Origin: Pythium myriotylum
Taxonomy: Eukaryota > Oomycota > Peronosporomycetes > Pythiales > Pythiaceae
Assembly: GCA_023091665.1 (NCBI GenBank)
Contig: JALJCQ010000011.1
Location: 1,736,001 to 1,800,000, forward strand
Length of the DNA: 64,000 nt
Direction of reading: 5' to 3'
The notes below the pieces were generated by a model. It did no database searches. It was not told the origin of the DNA and worked only from the letters and a program-made list of their open reading frames with translations. Position numbers and translations under genes: made by a program. Below, one piece after another: positions 39,296 through 49,537 of the stretch; positions within the stretch are counted from its first letter, which is position 1, and the number at the start of each line of letters is the position of its first letter.

Positions 39296-39700
39296 TCACG
39301 ACAAGAGTTTAGCAAGTGAAAGCATCTCGGCTGTGACGGTCTCGTTGTCGTCACACAAGGCCTTGAGCACGCACTCGGGGGTGAAGTCATCGGTGACGAG
39401 CGGATTTGAAGTGCAATAGACTCGACTTTTTGCGCCGTGGAAGCAGAGTCGCCCATGGGTTGCGGTAGGGTGTTCGAGACGAACCGATCCGCAGCCATCC
39501 ACCTTCAAAACGACACACTTCCTGGATCCGACGAGGAATGCGGGGATGGAAAAACGAGCGACAGCTGGGTTCTACAGGGAGGAAGAAACCACGAAGACCC
39601 CGATATTCTCACGCTGTGTCCATTCTTCCATCGTCCTTGGCAGGAATTGAAGTCAGATACCGGAAAGTACGGTAATGCAGCCTCTTACTATCGCATTCAC
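39296..39700 (-). CDS. Possible last exons of an unrecognised minus-strand gene
   Basis: If an intron with GTGAGA...TGTAG ends (about 39553-39610) is removed, the minus strand gives a continuous frame: LPYFPVSDFNSCQGRWKNG, then NPAVARFSIPAFLVGSRKC, VVLKVDGCGSVRLEHPTA, and an end at TGA 39296-39298 after EMLSLAKLLS. It looks like real protein in composition but I do not recognise it. Upstream pieces near 39725-39850 (MQHVKERILNDPKPNVTLS) may belong to the same gene, but I could not join them. Confidence 0.3.
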
Positions 39701-39949
39701 ACTCAGCGAATGGTCATTTGAAAAGAGGCATGTCGACAAAGGAGTGTGCAGCACTAGAGCGATTTTTCCGTAGTGAGACAAGCGCAGAGAGCGTCACGTT
39801 TGGTTTGGGGTCGTTGAGGATGCGCTCCTTGACGTGTTGCATATCGCTTGTTCTCGGTTTGATATCAGCAGACCTTGTGTCTCTTTCCAGTGACAGTCGC
39901 GTTGTCACAGCAGGACTGCGTGACTGGCGATGACACCGTCACCTGCGAC

Positions 39950-41137
39950 AGTGATACATATATTTTTATATGCATCTCCGAGACCCTTGAGCGAGATTCA
40001 ATTGCGTGAGCGCGACTCGTGGCTACAATCTACGTACCGAAAGCAGGAAAGGACGCGAAGACGCTTCCGGAGTGGGCATTCGTCCCATCGACGGAGAATC
40101 GAGCCGCTCTCCACGAGAAGCTTTCGATTCCGACGTGAGATCGTTCGCTGGCGTTTCAGTCGCGAGCGTCGGACTGAGCAAGCGCTGCAACTCGAGCCCC
40201 CAACGACCTCTCCTGACCCCATCTCCATTGAACCCTCCAATGGCACGACCGATTGATCGCTACCTTTTTCTGAACTTGAGGTAGCCGATACTGAAGCGAA
40301 GACAGGTGGAGTGACTGGATTCGTGGATTCACAGAGTGGGACAAGTGAGTGTTCACGAATTCACACGTGCACTCTCCCTTCGCGGAGACCAACCGCGTCT
40401 CGGACACCGGCTCGCGCTCGCCGAGGCGTAAACCAACGAGCTTCAATGTCGCAGTCTGCGACCAGCGGGCCCCGCAGCTGCCGAGCCTGATTACAGCTTT
40501 CGGAGCTCCTCGCCAGACCGCCAGCGCCAACGACGGCGAGTATCTTTCCTAAATAGTAATACTTTGGCCGCGCCTGGAACCCCTCGCCACCCGACGAACC
40601 CAGGTTCAATGCCCTCCCCCCCCAGAGTGGCACTCTCCGCCCCCTTTCTCGCCCCCATCAGCACTCGGGCCTTTCGCCTCCACTGGCCGCTCCTTCCGTC
40701 GCTTGAGCTTTTCTCACGAGGCCCATGGAACCATCGAGAAGCTGCCGCCCGGCGCCCGGCGTGTTGAAGAAGTCGCGGGCTGATTACGCCTCTCATGCTC
40801 TTCGCTTCGCGCGCAGAAACAAACGTCTTTGGGAAAGCTGCCAAGTGGACTCGACCGTGTTTTGCGAAAAGAACCCAAGATGGACTCCACCGCGCTCGCA
40901 GTGACAGGCCAGGCGGGGGGAAAAAACCTCGCGCGCTCCCTGTCTATTTCTGCGATGCTCTTCTGCGTTTCTATATTTTGCGTGCATGTCGAGTCAGACG
41001 AGGCACGTGAGGTTTTACTCCCTCCGACATCTTTGGAGCGACCCCCAGTTTCCATGGCTGCGTCAGTTGAGCTCCTGCCCCGTGGGTGACCGACGACCCG
41101 ACCTTCGGCCTCTTATCCCCTCTCTCTCTCTCTTGCG
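39950..41137. other. Region without a supported gene, upstream of the 41138 gene
   Basis: Several frames of 60-120 codons are open on both strands, as expected for GC-rich sequence, but none shows a domain or convincing splice partners. The part nearest 41138 carries pyrimidine-rich CTCTCTCTCTCTT (about 41118-41133), a likely initiator or leader sequence of the downstream gene. Confidence 0.4.
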
Positions 41138-42337
41138 ATGGCGCTGCTGCACATGGAGTCGTCGGTCGACGAGCCCGTGGCCGTCGCCGCCAAGCCCAAG
41201 GCCTCGCCGCCCAGCGCCGCCGCGGCCTACGGCGCCACGCCCGACAAGCACGCCGCGACCGGCGACAAGCCCGTCGTCAAGCACCGCTCGAGCGCCGCGG
41301 CCGTGAGCAAACTCGAGTCCGAGGAGACGGACGAGGAAGAGAACAAGGCGCTGCTGCGCAACGACCTCGCGCACTCGCTGCTCGAGCGATACGTCCACGC
41401 GACGTCCACCAAGATGTACGACGTCGAAGAGCTCGTCGACTTTTACTTCCACCGCCGTCTCGCGGCCGTCGGCGCCGTCATCATCAGCTACCTGCCCTTT
41501 GTCATCACGCCCAACCAGATCACGATCTTTGGGCTCGGACTCGGCTGGGCCTCGGCCATGTGTCTCTACGACTCCGAGTTCCACTACCCGCTCGCCTGGC
41601 AGCCCAACAGCTCGCTGCTCGCGGCCAGTCTGCTCATGTTCGCGTGGATCGTCTCGGACTGCGCCGACGGCCAAGTCGCGCGACTCTGCAAGCGAGGCAC
41701 GCGCACGGGACGCATCCTCGATGGCTTCGTCGACGGCCTCGTGATCGCGCCCAACTGCTGGGTGCTCGGCCTACTCTGCGCGAACCGCTACGGCGCGGGG
41801 TACTTTTACATCGCGATCCTCGCCGGGATCTCGCTCTGGCTCCACGCGATTATCTACGACAAGATCAAGAACATCTACATGGAGAATGCGCTGCCGTTCT
41901 CCGAGTGTGACGGCGAGACGGTCGATAGTGTCAAGAAGGAGTACGCGGACGCCAAGGCGAAGGAGGGCTGGACGCTCAACACGATCCTCCTCGGCATCTA
42001 CGTCGTGTACCTGACAGCGCAGGCCTTCGTGACCTCGGACGCGGCCTCCAGGGAGGAAGCCAACCGCCACGTCATGCTGGCCAAGTGCGACGAGCAGTAC
42101 CACGCCAGCTACATCAAAAAGTACAGCCACGTCGTGCGTGTGGCGTCGTTCATGGGCATCTCGGCGCACGTGACGGGCCTCTACATCGCCTACTTCTGGG
42201 CGATGTACTCGTGGGTCGCGCTCTTTTACGTGCAGCTGTACTTCCTCATCGTGCTCAACATCGTGCTGGCTGTCTCGCTGTACTTGTACTTCAAGTCGGG
42301 TATGGCCACCCAGCAGCCTCTCAATAGTGCGATGTAA
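41138..42337 (+). CDS. Second CDP-alcohol phosphatidyltransferase-family enzyme
   Basis: A single-exon 399-residue protein starting at ATG 41138 (MALLHMESSVDEPVAVAAK). After a disordered Ala, Pro and Lys-rich N-terminus of about 90 residues comes the membrane domain with the complete motif DG(x2)AR(x8)G(x3)D(x3)D: DCADGQVARLCKRGTRTG followed by RILDGFVDGLV. Membrane helices include LAAVGAVIISYLPFVITP, ITIFGLGLGWASAMCLYD, LLAASLLMFAWIVSD and LFYVQLYFLIVLNIVLAVS. It would transfer a CDP-linked head group or diacylglycerol to an alcohol acceptor. The motif does not tell which substrate, and the long cytosolic insert (about residues 250-320) is unlike the ethanolamine enzyme at 35477. Confidence 0.82.
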   Translation: MALLHMESSVDEPVAVAAKPKASPPSAAAAYGATPDKHAATGDKPVVKHRSSAAAVSKLESEETDEEENKALLRNDLAHSLLERYVHATSTKMYDVEELVDFYFHRRLAAVGAVIISYLPFVITPNQITIFGLGLGWASAMCLYDSEFHYPLAWQPNSSLLAASLLMFAWIVSDCADGQVARLCKRGTRTGRILDGFVDGLVIAPNCWVLGLLCANRYGAGYFYIAILAGISLWLHAIIYDKIKNIYMENALPFSECDGETVDSVKKEYADAKAKEGWTLNTILLGIYVVYLTAQAFVTSDAASREEANRHVMLAKCDEQYHASYIKKYSHVVRVASFMGISAHVTGLYIAYFWAMYSWVALFYVQLYFLIVLNIVLAVSLYLYFKSGMATQQPLNSAM

Positions 42338-42638
42338 ACAGAATGCAGCGGGCCAGCCAGCGATTGGCCTGTGACCTTTCGCTGCCTCCCCGGCTCCATT
42401 CGCAGTTCAGCTCATAGACCGCGTGCTGTACGCACTCCAGAAACTCGTCTACACAGACAGCGTACAACAAGAGAAGGCGAGAAAACACAAATCTTGTCTG
42501 TGGTAGTCGAGCAGTAGCATTATGAAAAGCGCCGTGTAAATAAATGCATATCTTCACCAAACATCGTGGCAGATGCATGGTGAACTCTGCGGAACGAAAG
42601 TAGTGTGTACAAGGTTTATTTCTTCGTGGCTGGTGTGC

Positions 42639-45345
42639 TCACCGCTTACTCATGGCAAAGAGCATCGGGAAGTTGAGTCGACTAGGGATCAAGAAGGAGA
42701 AGAGGAGGAGGAAAACTAGTCCGAGTGCCTGCACAAAATAGAGCAAGCTCTGGTCAAGCGGGAACGACTTCGCGAAGTATCCCAAAAGCGCAAACAATGC
42801 CGGGGCTCCTCCTCCAGAAATGAGGCACGCGACGTAGGACACGACGTGGGCTGCACGGTGCGCCACCAAACGGCGATCGACCGCGATCGAGTTGTCGAGC
42901 AGGGCCATCAAGCCGTGGAGAGCGATCACGCCGGTTGCGTGCTTCACCAACACTAGCACCACAACGAGCGCCGACGCGAACGGCAAAGTGTCGAGATGGA
43001 ACACATTCAGGAGCGGGAACGCACCAACAACAGGAATCTGGAACAGCAAGCCCACGCGGAGAGTTGCGAGTGGAGTCATCACGCTTGAAGACGAGCGGCA
43101 AAGCACAAGCTGGCCAAGCAGGTACGTGAACGCCGCAGAAGCCAAACTTACGGCAAGATGCATTGTCTTGGAGGACACGTTGGTGTCACTGTCTCCAGCG
43201 GCGTGGACAGTTCCTGCTTCCTTTGGGTGCTTTCGGAAAAACCACAGTGGAAGGATCTCGTCAAACCCGACTTGCACGAGGGACCAGAAGAAGAACACTG
43301 TGAGAATGAGGCACGCATGCGGCTCACGAGTGATCGCGAGTTCAGTAGGGTCCGCGACGTTGGCAGATGAGGACGATGCCTGGGACTTGCGCTTAGCCTC
43401 AGCGATACTTGTACCCATCTCCATGTCATGCACCTTCTTGTCCGCAGGAGAGCGAGCTGCCGGCTTTGTCGGTGAGAGTGTTCCGCGTGCAACAAGCTCC
43501 GAGGTGGTTTGCTGTTGGGAAGACTGGGAATGAACGACAATAGAGATGTCGTCATCTTCATCCAACGTGTCTTGAAGACCGTATTCAAGGCTGTCAAAGA
43601 ACGCCTCTTCATCACTGTCGCCCTCACTGCGAACACTCCCAGTACGCCCCAGTCTCGTGTTGCTACCGCTAATGATCTCCTTTGTCTCCTCGAGAATACC
43701 GGTAGTTTGTCGCAAATGGTCACTGAGAGCTCTCTCTTGACTGCTCTTGCCGTATTCGACTCCGTTGCGCCCACCGTACTTCTTGGGTAAGCTATCCACG
43801 CCAAGAAGCTCAAGCAGCTCCTGCCCTGCGACGTGTGCAGAGTAGAAGTTGATCTTGTCGAGCGTTCGTCTCGCGATCCGTGGTTTCAAACCGGCCATGA
43901 CTTGGGAGAACCACACGGGTGCATTTATCACCGCCAGCTGCGAGAGTTTGTCTGGGAACGACTTTTGCAGCTCTTCGATTATGATCCCGGCGTTCTCAAT
44001 CACACGGTCGTCAGTATCCGTGAGTGTCAGTCCTTCAAGATCGATGACGTAGACAATCTTCTGGTTGCTCGATTTGAGCAGTTTTGTAAGCGCAAACTGG
44101 ATGAAAAACTCGTAATGGGCACGAATATCCAGGGTCGTGAAGCCTCCGGATGTGAGCTTGTCCATCTTGATTTGCCCCAAGAAGTCCCAGATGACAACAT
44201 GTCCCGACTCGGTGTAGCCGTGGTAGAAATGGGGGAGAATGCTTCGAATCGTGCGGAAGTGCGGTTGAGGCTCGCTGAGCAGCTTCTTTAGTGGGTTCTT
44301 CGAGCGCCCGAAGGTCTCCTCGAACGCCGTCTTGACTTTGTTCAGCGAGCTCGACGCGCTAGTGCTTGCTCCAGTGGGCGAGTCGTCAAGCGCGCTGCGT
44401 CGCTGCTGCTTGTGGCCAGGCTCGTCCTCGCTCGTGAGTGCCACGTAGGATGCTCGGCTCTGCATGCGCAGCCCGATGAGCATGACCACGACGGCGATCC
44501 ACGAGATGATTGACACGAAACAGAACGGGTAGAAGAAGAGAGCCGAGTCATCGTGCGCGGTCTCAGTGACGGTGAAGAGCTTATCGCCTAGACCAACGAG
44601 CAAGAACGTGACACCCGAGCCGACGAGGATACCGAGGTACTTGGTTGCAACTCCGAGTCGCGTCTGGCGGTTCCTACCAAGTCAGGCAATCAGCACCAGT
44701 GAGTTCTCAGTTGGCTTCACAATATATCACACTAGTCGCGCCCTTCACGTACCCACAGATATTGTCGATCTCAATGAGCGCGACGGGGATGACGCCACTG
44801 AAGAGGCCCATGGCAAAGCGCACGATGACCATGGCGACGAGGCTCTGGCAGAGCAGGAGGCTGAAGAAGCCCGAGCCGAGAATCGCGAGCCCCCAGAGGA
44901 TGACGCCCTTGGCGCTGCGCAGCGAGCGCGCGATGTTGATCCAGAGCTTGCAGCTGAGCATGCTGCCGAGGTACCCGGCGCCGGCGAGGATGGCTGTGTA
45001 GAAGCCGAGCCGCGGGTACGACGTGGAGGGATAGAAGTGGAGCGCGATCATGGGGCCGAGCACGAGCACGACGGTGTGGCCGACGTACTCGATCATGGCG
45101 CACCCCATGAGGAAGAGCAGGCGCGCATTGTAGCCACGACAGCAGCCCCCCATCATGCCGGACGAGTGCGCGAGGTCGTGCTCGACGATGGAGAGAGCCG
45201 ACTCAACGGAGGAGGACCGTCGCTGGCGCGCGGGTCGGGCGTAGTCGTCACTGAAGAGCGCGTCGCCCTCGTGGTGGTCTCCGTAGTCGCCGCGTGTCGC
45301 AGGGAACGCCCCGCCCGCCATGGCGTGGGCAGCAGCCGGCGCCAT
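42639..45345 (-). CDS. MFS transporter with a Sec14 (CRAL-TRIO) domain in the central loop
   Basis: Two exons joined by a GTACGT...TTGGTAG intron near 44677-44753. About 870 residues. Six helices come first: LLFLMGCAMIEYVGHTVVL, GFYTAILAGAGYLGSML, GVILWGLAILGSGFFSLLL, SLVAMVIVRFAMGLFSGV, YLGILVGSGVTFLLVGLG and PFCFVSIISWIAVVVMLIG. The loop then holds a Sec14 lipid-binding domain (FIQFALTKLLKSSNQKIVY, VIDLEGLTL, LSQLAVINAPVWFSQVMAG, LGVDSLPKKYGG). Six further helices follow, from CLILTVFFFWSLVQVGFDE to YFVQALGLVFLLLFSFLIP. The N-terminal half resembles MFS carriers of the ZIFL type. Start 45345 (MAPAAAHAMAGG) is preferred; an upstream Met at 45558 is also in frame. Lipid sensing or lipid transfer by a transporter is inferred. 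Confidence 0.85.
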
Positions 45346-45672
45346 TCTCGTGGGTGCCGATGACGCGTGATGGCCGTGGATGAGTCCTCCAGGGGGTACG
45401 CTCCATACAAACTCCAAGTCGACGGCAGAGAACAGGCAGGGGTACACGGTAACTTCGCGCGTACCCTTGCTGACTAGCGTCGTGTCGTTTCCACAGTGGA
45501 CCACCCTCCCTGGTAAGTAAATACCGGTTTTTGTTCTTGGGATAACCGGTACGGGCAAATGGTGTAGTCCACATTTTGTGAGAAGGAGGACGATGTTGAA
45601 GGGCGAGAAATAATGGACGCGATGTATTCATTCATGCTACGAGCCTACACGACGAGAAGACGGCGGGACGCA

Positions 45673-46599
45673 CTAGATGTCGGGGAGGTCTTCGAGGTGG
45701 CCGTGCTCCGTGGGCGTCACGGTCTTGGTCGTAAAATACACGAAACCCTGGAGCGTCGCAACCAGCACGTTGTACCAGATGACGAACTTGGTCCAGCCGC
45801 CGTAGGCGTACGTTTGGCCACAGAGAGCCGCGAAGAACGCGATCGTGAGCGCGCGGCCAATGTAGTTGCCCAGGAACGGGAAGTATTGCTCAACGCTCAC
45901 GCCGTAGACGACCGACTTGAGATCGTAGAGGATCACCACACAGCCTGACGGAGAAATAGACGTGTGGTGAGACCAACATGAACAACGCGAGCACCTCCAT
46001 GATGTAGCAGTGACTTACCGAATGCCATCGTGTACAGTCCCAGCAGCACTGCGACCAACAAAACAACAGTCAGTGACTCATTCCAACCACAAGACAAATT
46101 CACATGGGCGCCACCCACAGTGCGAGAACGACGAGCTCATGAGCATGCCGAAACCCTGGAGGATTGTCAGCGCCGCGGCGAATGTGTACATGCCACTGAA
46201 CAAGATATCGATGTTCGGTATCCGCGACTGGTCGAAGAGACTCTCGTGGCCGCCGCTGTTGCCCCAGGCGTGGCCGCGACCTCCGTAGGCATTCGGCTCG
46301 TACTGAGGCACAGCGTACGGATGTACGTTCGGCGCCGCGTAGGGAAGTTTCCTCTTGTCCGACTCTTTTTCCTCCTCGTCGACGTTGCCGCCCGAGCGCA
46401 TGGCGACGTAGTGGTTCCCTGTCGGTCCTCCACCGCCGAGTCGCTGCGGCTCGACAGGCTTGAGCCCGCCACGCTTCGGAGACGGTCCCTTGCTGCCTGG
46501 ACGCGGCGAGCGCGACGGACTGACGTTGGCGGAGGGGTTCTGGGTCTCGATGGCCGTCACGAGCGGCTGCTTGAGCTCTTCTTCCGGCAGATCCATCAT
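45673..46599 (-). CDS. Small four-helix membrane protein, possibly COPI-associated/TVP15-like
   Basis: Three exons. The start at 46599 (MMDLPEEELKQPLVTAIE) is followed by a disordered Pro, Gly and Ser-rich N-terminal half of about 130 residues. Four membrane helices then appear: DILFSGMYTFAAALTILQGF, a helix assembled across two introns (LLLGLYTMAFG joined to CVVILYDLKS), IGRALTIAFFAALCGQTYA and FVIWYNVLVATLQGFVYFT. The end is EHGHLEDLPDI. The four-helix layout with a short loop before GRAL recalls the COPI-associated/TVP15 family of Golgi proteins, but the match is weak. The gene is convergent with nothing; its end lies 330 bp from the MFS gene start. Confidence 0.55.
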
Positions 46600-46868
46600 C
46601 GCAGCTTCGACGTTCCCGGTGAAATTGGCGAAGAACAAGCCGAAGGAGCAGGGCGCTCTGTTGGAGTGATGCCAGAGTTTTACCCAATGGACACAGCGGA
46701 AATCCTCCATTTAGCATTCAATCACAACGACAGTGCGGCAAAATGGCATCGTGCTGCCAAAATGAGACAGAGATGGAAAAGTATAAAGCAATGACTACCC
46801 TAAGCACTCGCACATAGTTATGTCGGACAGCATGGACAGCGTGCTCGCGAGCATTTCAAACCCCTGGC

Positions 46869-49104
46869 TTAGATGACTTCGACATCCTTGACCTTTTCTG
46901 GGTAGATCGCTAACAGAAAGATCTTCGTCAGCTCCATAATGCTAAAAATCTTTAACTGCTATCCAGACTCACCATTCAAATGTTCCAGTGCAAGCATTAG
47001 AGACTGGGTACCCAAACGGCCGTGTCCCTGTGCCTGAACACATATTCAAACAACCTCATCAGTTTGAGCGGTTCTCAAAAAAAAGTAACACAACTTCCAC
47101 ACCTTCACAGCAACGTAGAGCTGATTTGCGAGGGCGAGGCCAGGAAGCGACAAGTTCATGCGTTCTGCCTCTTTCAGCGCGATTCCCATGTCCTTGAGAA
47201 AGTGCTCCACGAAGAAGCCGGGGTTGAAGTCTCTCTTGGCAATGCGTGGGCCCATGTTGGTGATGGACCAAGAGCCAGCTGCTCCAGCACTCACGGCACG
47301 GATGGCTTCATTCATGTCCAGCCCACTTTTCTTGGCGTACAGCAAACCCTCTACCACTCCAATCATGTTCGTCGCAATCAGAATCTGGTTCACCATCTTG
47401 GTGTGCTGTCCGGCACCAGGTCCTCCCATGTGACGAACGTTTTTGCCCATGATGTTGAAGAATGGCATCGTGGCGTAAACAGCATCGACATCTCCGCCAA
47501 CCATGATAGACAGCGTGCCTTCGCGAGCCCCAACATCACCGCCGGAGACAGGGGCATCCAGAGTTGAAACACCCTTCGCCTTTGCCACTTCGTAAATCTC
47601 CTTCGCAAGTGACGGTTCGCTGGTGGTCATGTCCACAATGATACCTCCGACTTTCATGCGAGAAAGGAGTCCTGTCTGCGGATCGGCGATAACTGACCTA
47701 ACGTCGGAGGGGTATCCAACAATGACGAAAACAATGTCTGCAACACTCCTTTGTGAATACCGAGGCGTGACTCAGCTGTAGAACACAATCTTACCGGAAT
47801 AATGAGCGACTTCGGCAGGTGAGTTGACAACACGAGCTCCCTTCTCACGAAGGGCGTTGCACTTGCTGGCAGTCCGATTGTACACTGTCATCTCGTATCC
47901 ATTGTTCTGTTCAACAAACCAAGCTTAGCTGATAAACCGTGCTAACATGACTGTGCCAGACGCACCATGATATGGCTACACATGCTCATGCCCATGATGC
48001 CGACGCCAACCCATCCAACACGGAGCTTCACACGAGTGCCGGCCATCAAATCGAGGGCCTGGGCCTGGAAGAGAGCTGCGGAAACAAGGATTCAGGTTTT
48101 GAGTCGATTCCCACCACAAGGAGATCAACGTACGCGTCGACCGGAGAGTCTGCTCCTCGAGAGTCGGGGCGCCAGGCGTTCCAGCTCCGAGTTGATCTAC
48201 TGTGACAACCGAAGATGCTTGAGAAACGCTCGAGTGGGTCTCGTCCTTGAGGCGCGACTGGCTAAGTGGAACGACGAGATCATCGTCGATCACGACGCGA
48301 CTTTCCGAGTACGATTTGAAGAGGTGTTCGCTCAAACGGTGGTTGTGCTTGTTGATCTAAAGATGAGACGTAGAATGATGTCAGAATACTAATTCCAATT
48401 GGAGGAAGAAACCTCTCTCCTCTCACCTGCGCGACGACTCGGACAACATACTTGTTCTTGAGCCCCGCTTCACCAGGCTTGCGCTCCGAGATGCAGGCGC
48501 GGATCATCGCCGGACAGCCCATATATCTGTAGTGCTGACGCGGGCGCTTGCCTTTGCCGCGCGGCTTGGTCTTGACGCCGTGGGTACAGAGGTAGAGCTT
48601 CTTGACGAAGCCGACGGTCTCGTCGATCGGCTCTTTGAGGCTGTTGCGCTTGGCTGCTCGCGAGTTGACGGCCTTGGCCGAGTCGGACGTGCGCAGACGC
48701 ATGGGTTGGTGGGTCGCGATGCAGTACTCCTCCATGGCCTGGTGGAACTCTTCCCACGATTCGAAGCTCTGCTCGATGGGGGGACACTGCACGAAGGACG
48801 CGTCATCGTCCGGGATGGGCAGCATGCGCGTCGGGTCGTCGTCGGCCTCGTCGTCTTCCTCGTGCTCCTCGTCGTCGTGGATGTCCGAGTCGCTCTCGCG
48901 CTTGCGGTCGCCGAGCAGCGACGTGAACGTGTGCGCGTGGTGCTGTCCGTGGACGCCGTGCAGCGCCTCGGCCGAGACGCCGTCGCCGACGTCGTGCGCG
49001 GCCTGGAGCGCGTCCACGCCTGGCTCGCCCACGTGGAGCCCGTCCGCGCCGAGCTCTTCCTCCTTCTTCGCGCCGTTCGGAGTCGCCATCTCCAGCGCGT
49101 CCAT
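46869..49104 (-). CDS. Predicted fusion: FAR1/ZSWIM3-type zinc domain plus beta-hydroxyacid dehydrogenase
   Basis: Exon 1 (49104-48427) and exon 2 (48356-48134) encode an acidic disordered start, then a FAR1-type DNA-binding domain: [39 protein letters not shown] and [15 protein letters not shown]. Splicing 48134 to 48075 (GTACGT...CCGCAG) joins it in frame to a 6-phosphogluconate/3-hydroxyisobutyrate dehydrogenase-type domain. That part has the nucleotide loop [12 protein letters not shown], substrate motif [10 protein letters not shown] and catalytic Lys in [13 protein letters not shown], so it looks active. The end is EKVKDVEVI at 46869. If the intron is not used, two genes result, the second starting at ATG 48046. 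The architecture resembles animal GLYR1, which joins a chromatin-binding domain to the same enzyme fold. Confidence 0.72.
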
Positions 49105-49187
49105 CGAACGATTTCGAGGTTTCCACTCGCGGGGATCAGAGCCGCCTTGGGGCGGAGGGTGCAGTTGCGAGTATGTTGCGCGATGCA

Positions 49188-49199
49188 TTTCAGCCAATC
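49188..49199 (-). promoter_or_regulatory. CCAAT-box element
   Basis: On the minus strand this is GATTGGCTGAAA, 84 bp upstream of the start at 49104. It is identical to the element upstream of the CRN gene in the Polinton (10723-10734). Confidence 0.45.
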
Positions 49200-49537
49200 C
49201 AAAGAGGCTTCACCAAGCGATCCAACACGGCCCGGCTCCACCCACTGGCCCCAACCGTTGCAGCGCCATGCTCGCTGCTGCTCCACGCTCGCTCGCTCGC
49301 TCGGCGCTGAAGCCATCGCATGGGCTGTGAGCTGCTCACGAGGCGGCGCTGAGGCCACGCGAGCATCGAGCGCAAGCGAGGTTCCCGCACTTTTTGTAGA
49401 AAACCCCGCGCTTTATCCAGTGCAAAAACCTTGGAGGGGAGGGATAAAACCTCGAAAGCGAGGTGGATCGCGCCCCATTGTTGCCCCTGGAAGAGCTTTT
49501 GGAGGCAATTGATTGACGCGGACGAGGTCACCGAGCC

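Noticed and set aside
40491..40844. Minus-strand frame of 117 codons in the gap before 41138 as a gene.
   Set aside because: Arg and Gly-rich content typical of GC-rich non-coding sequence, no domain, and open frames on both strands in the same place.
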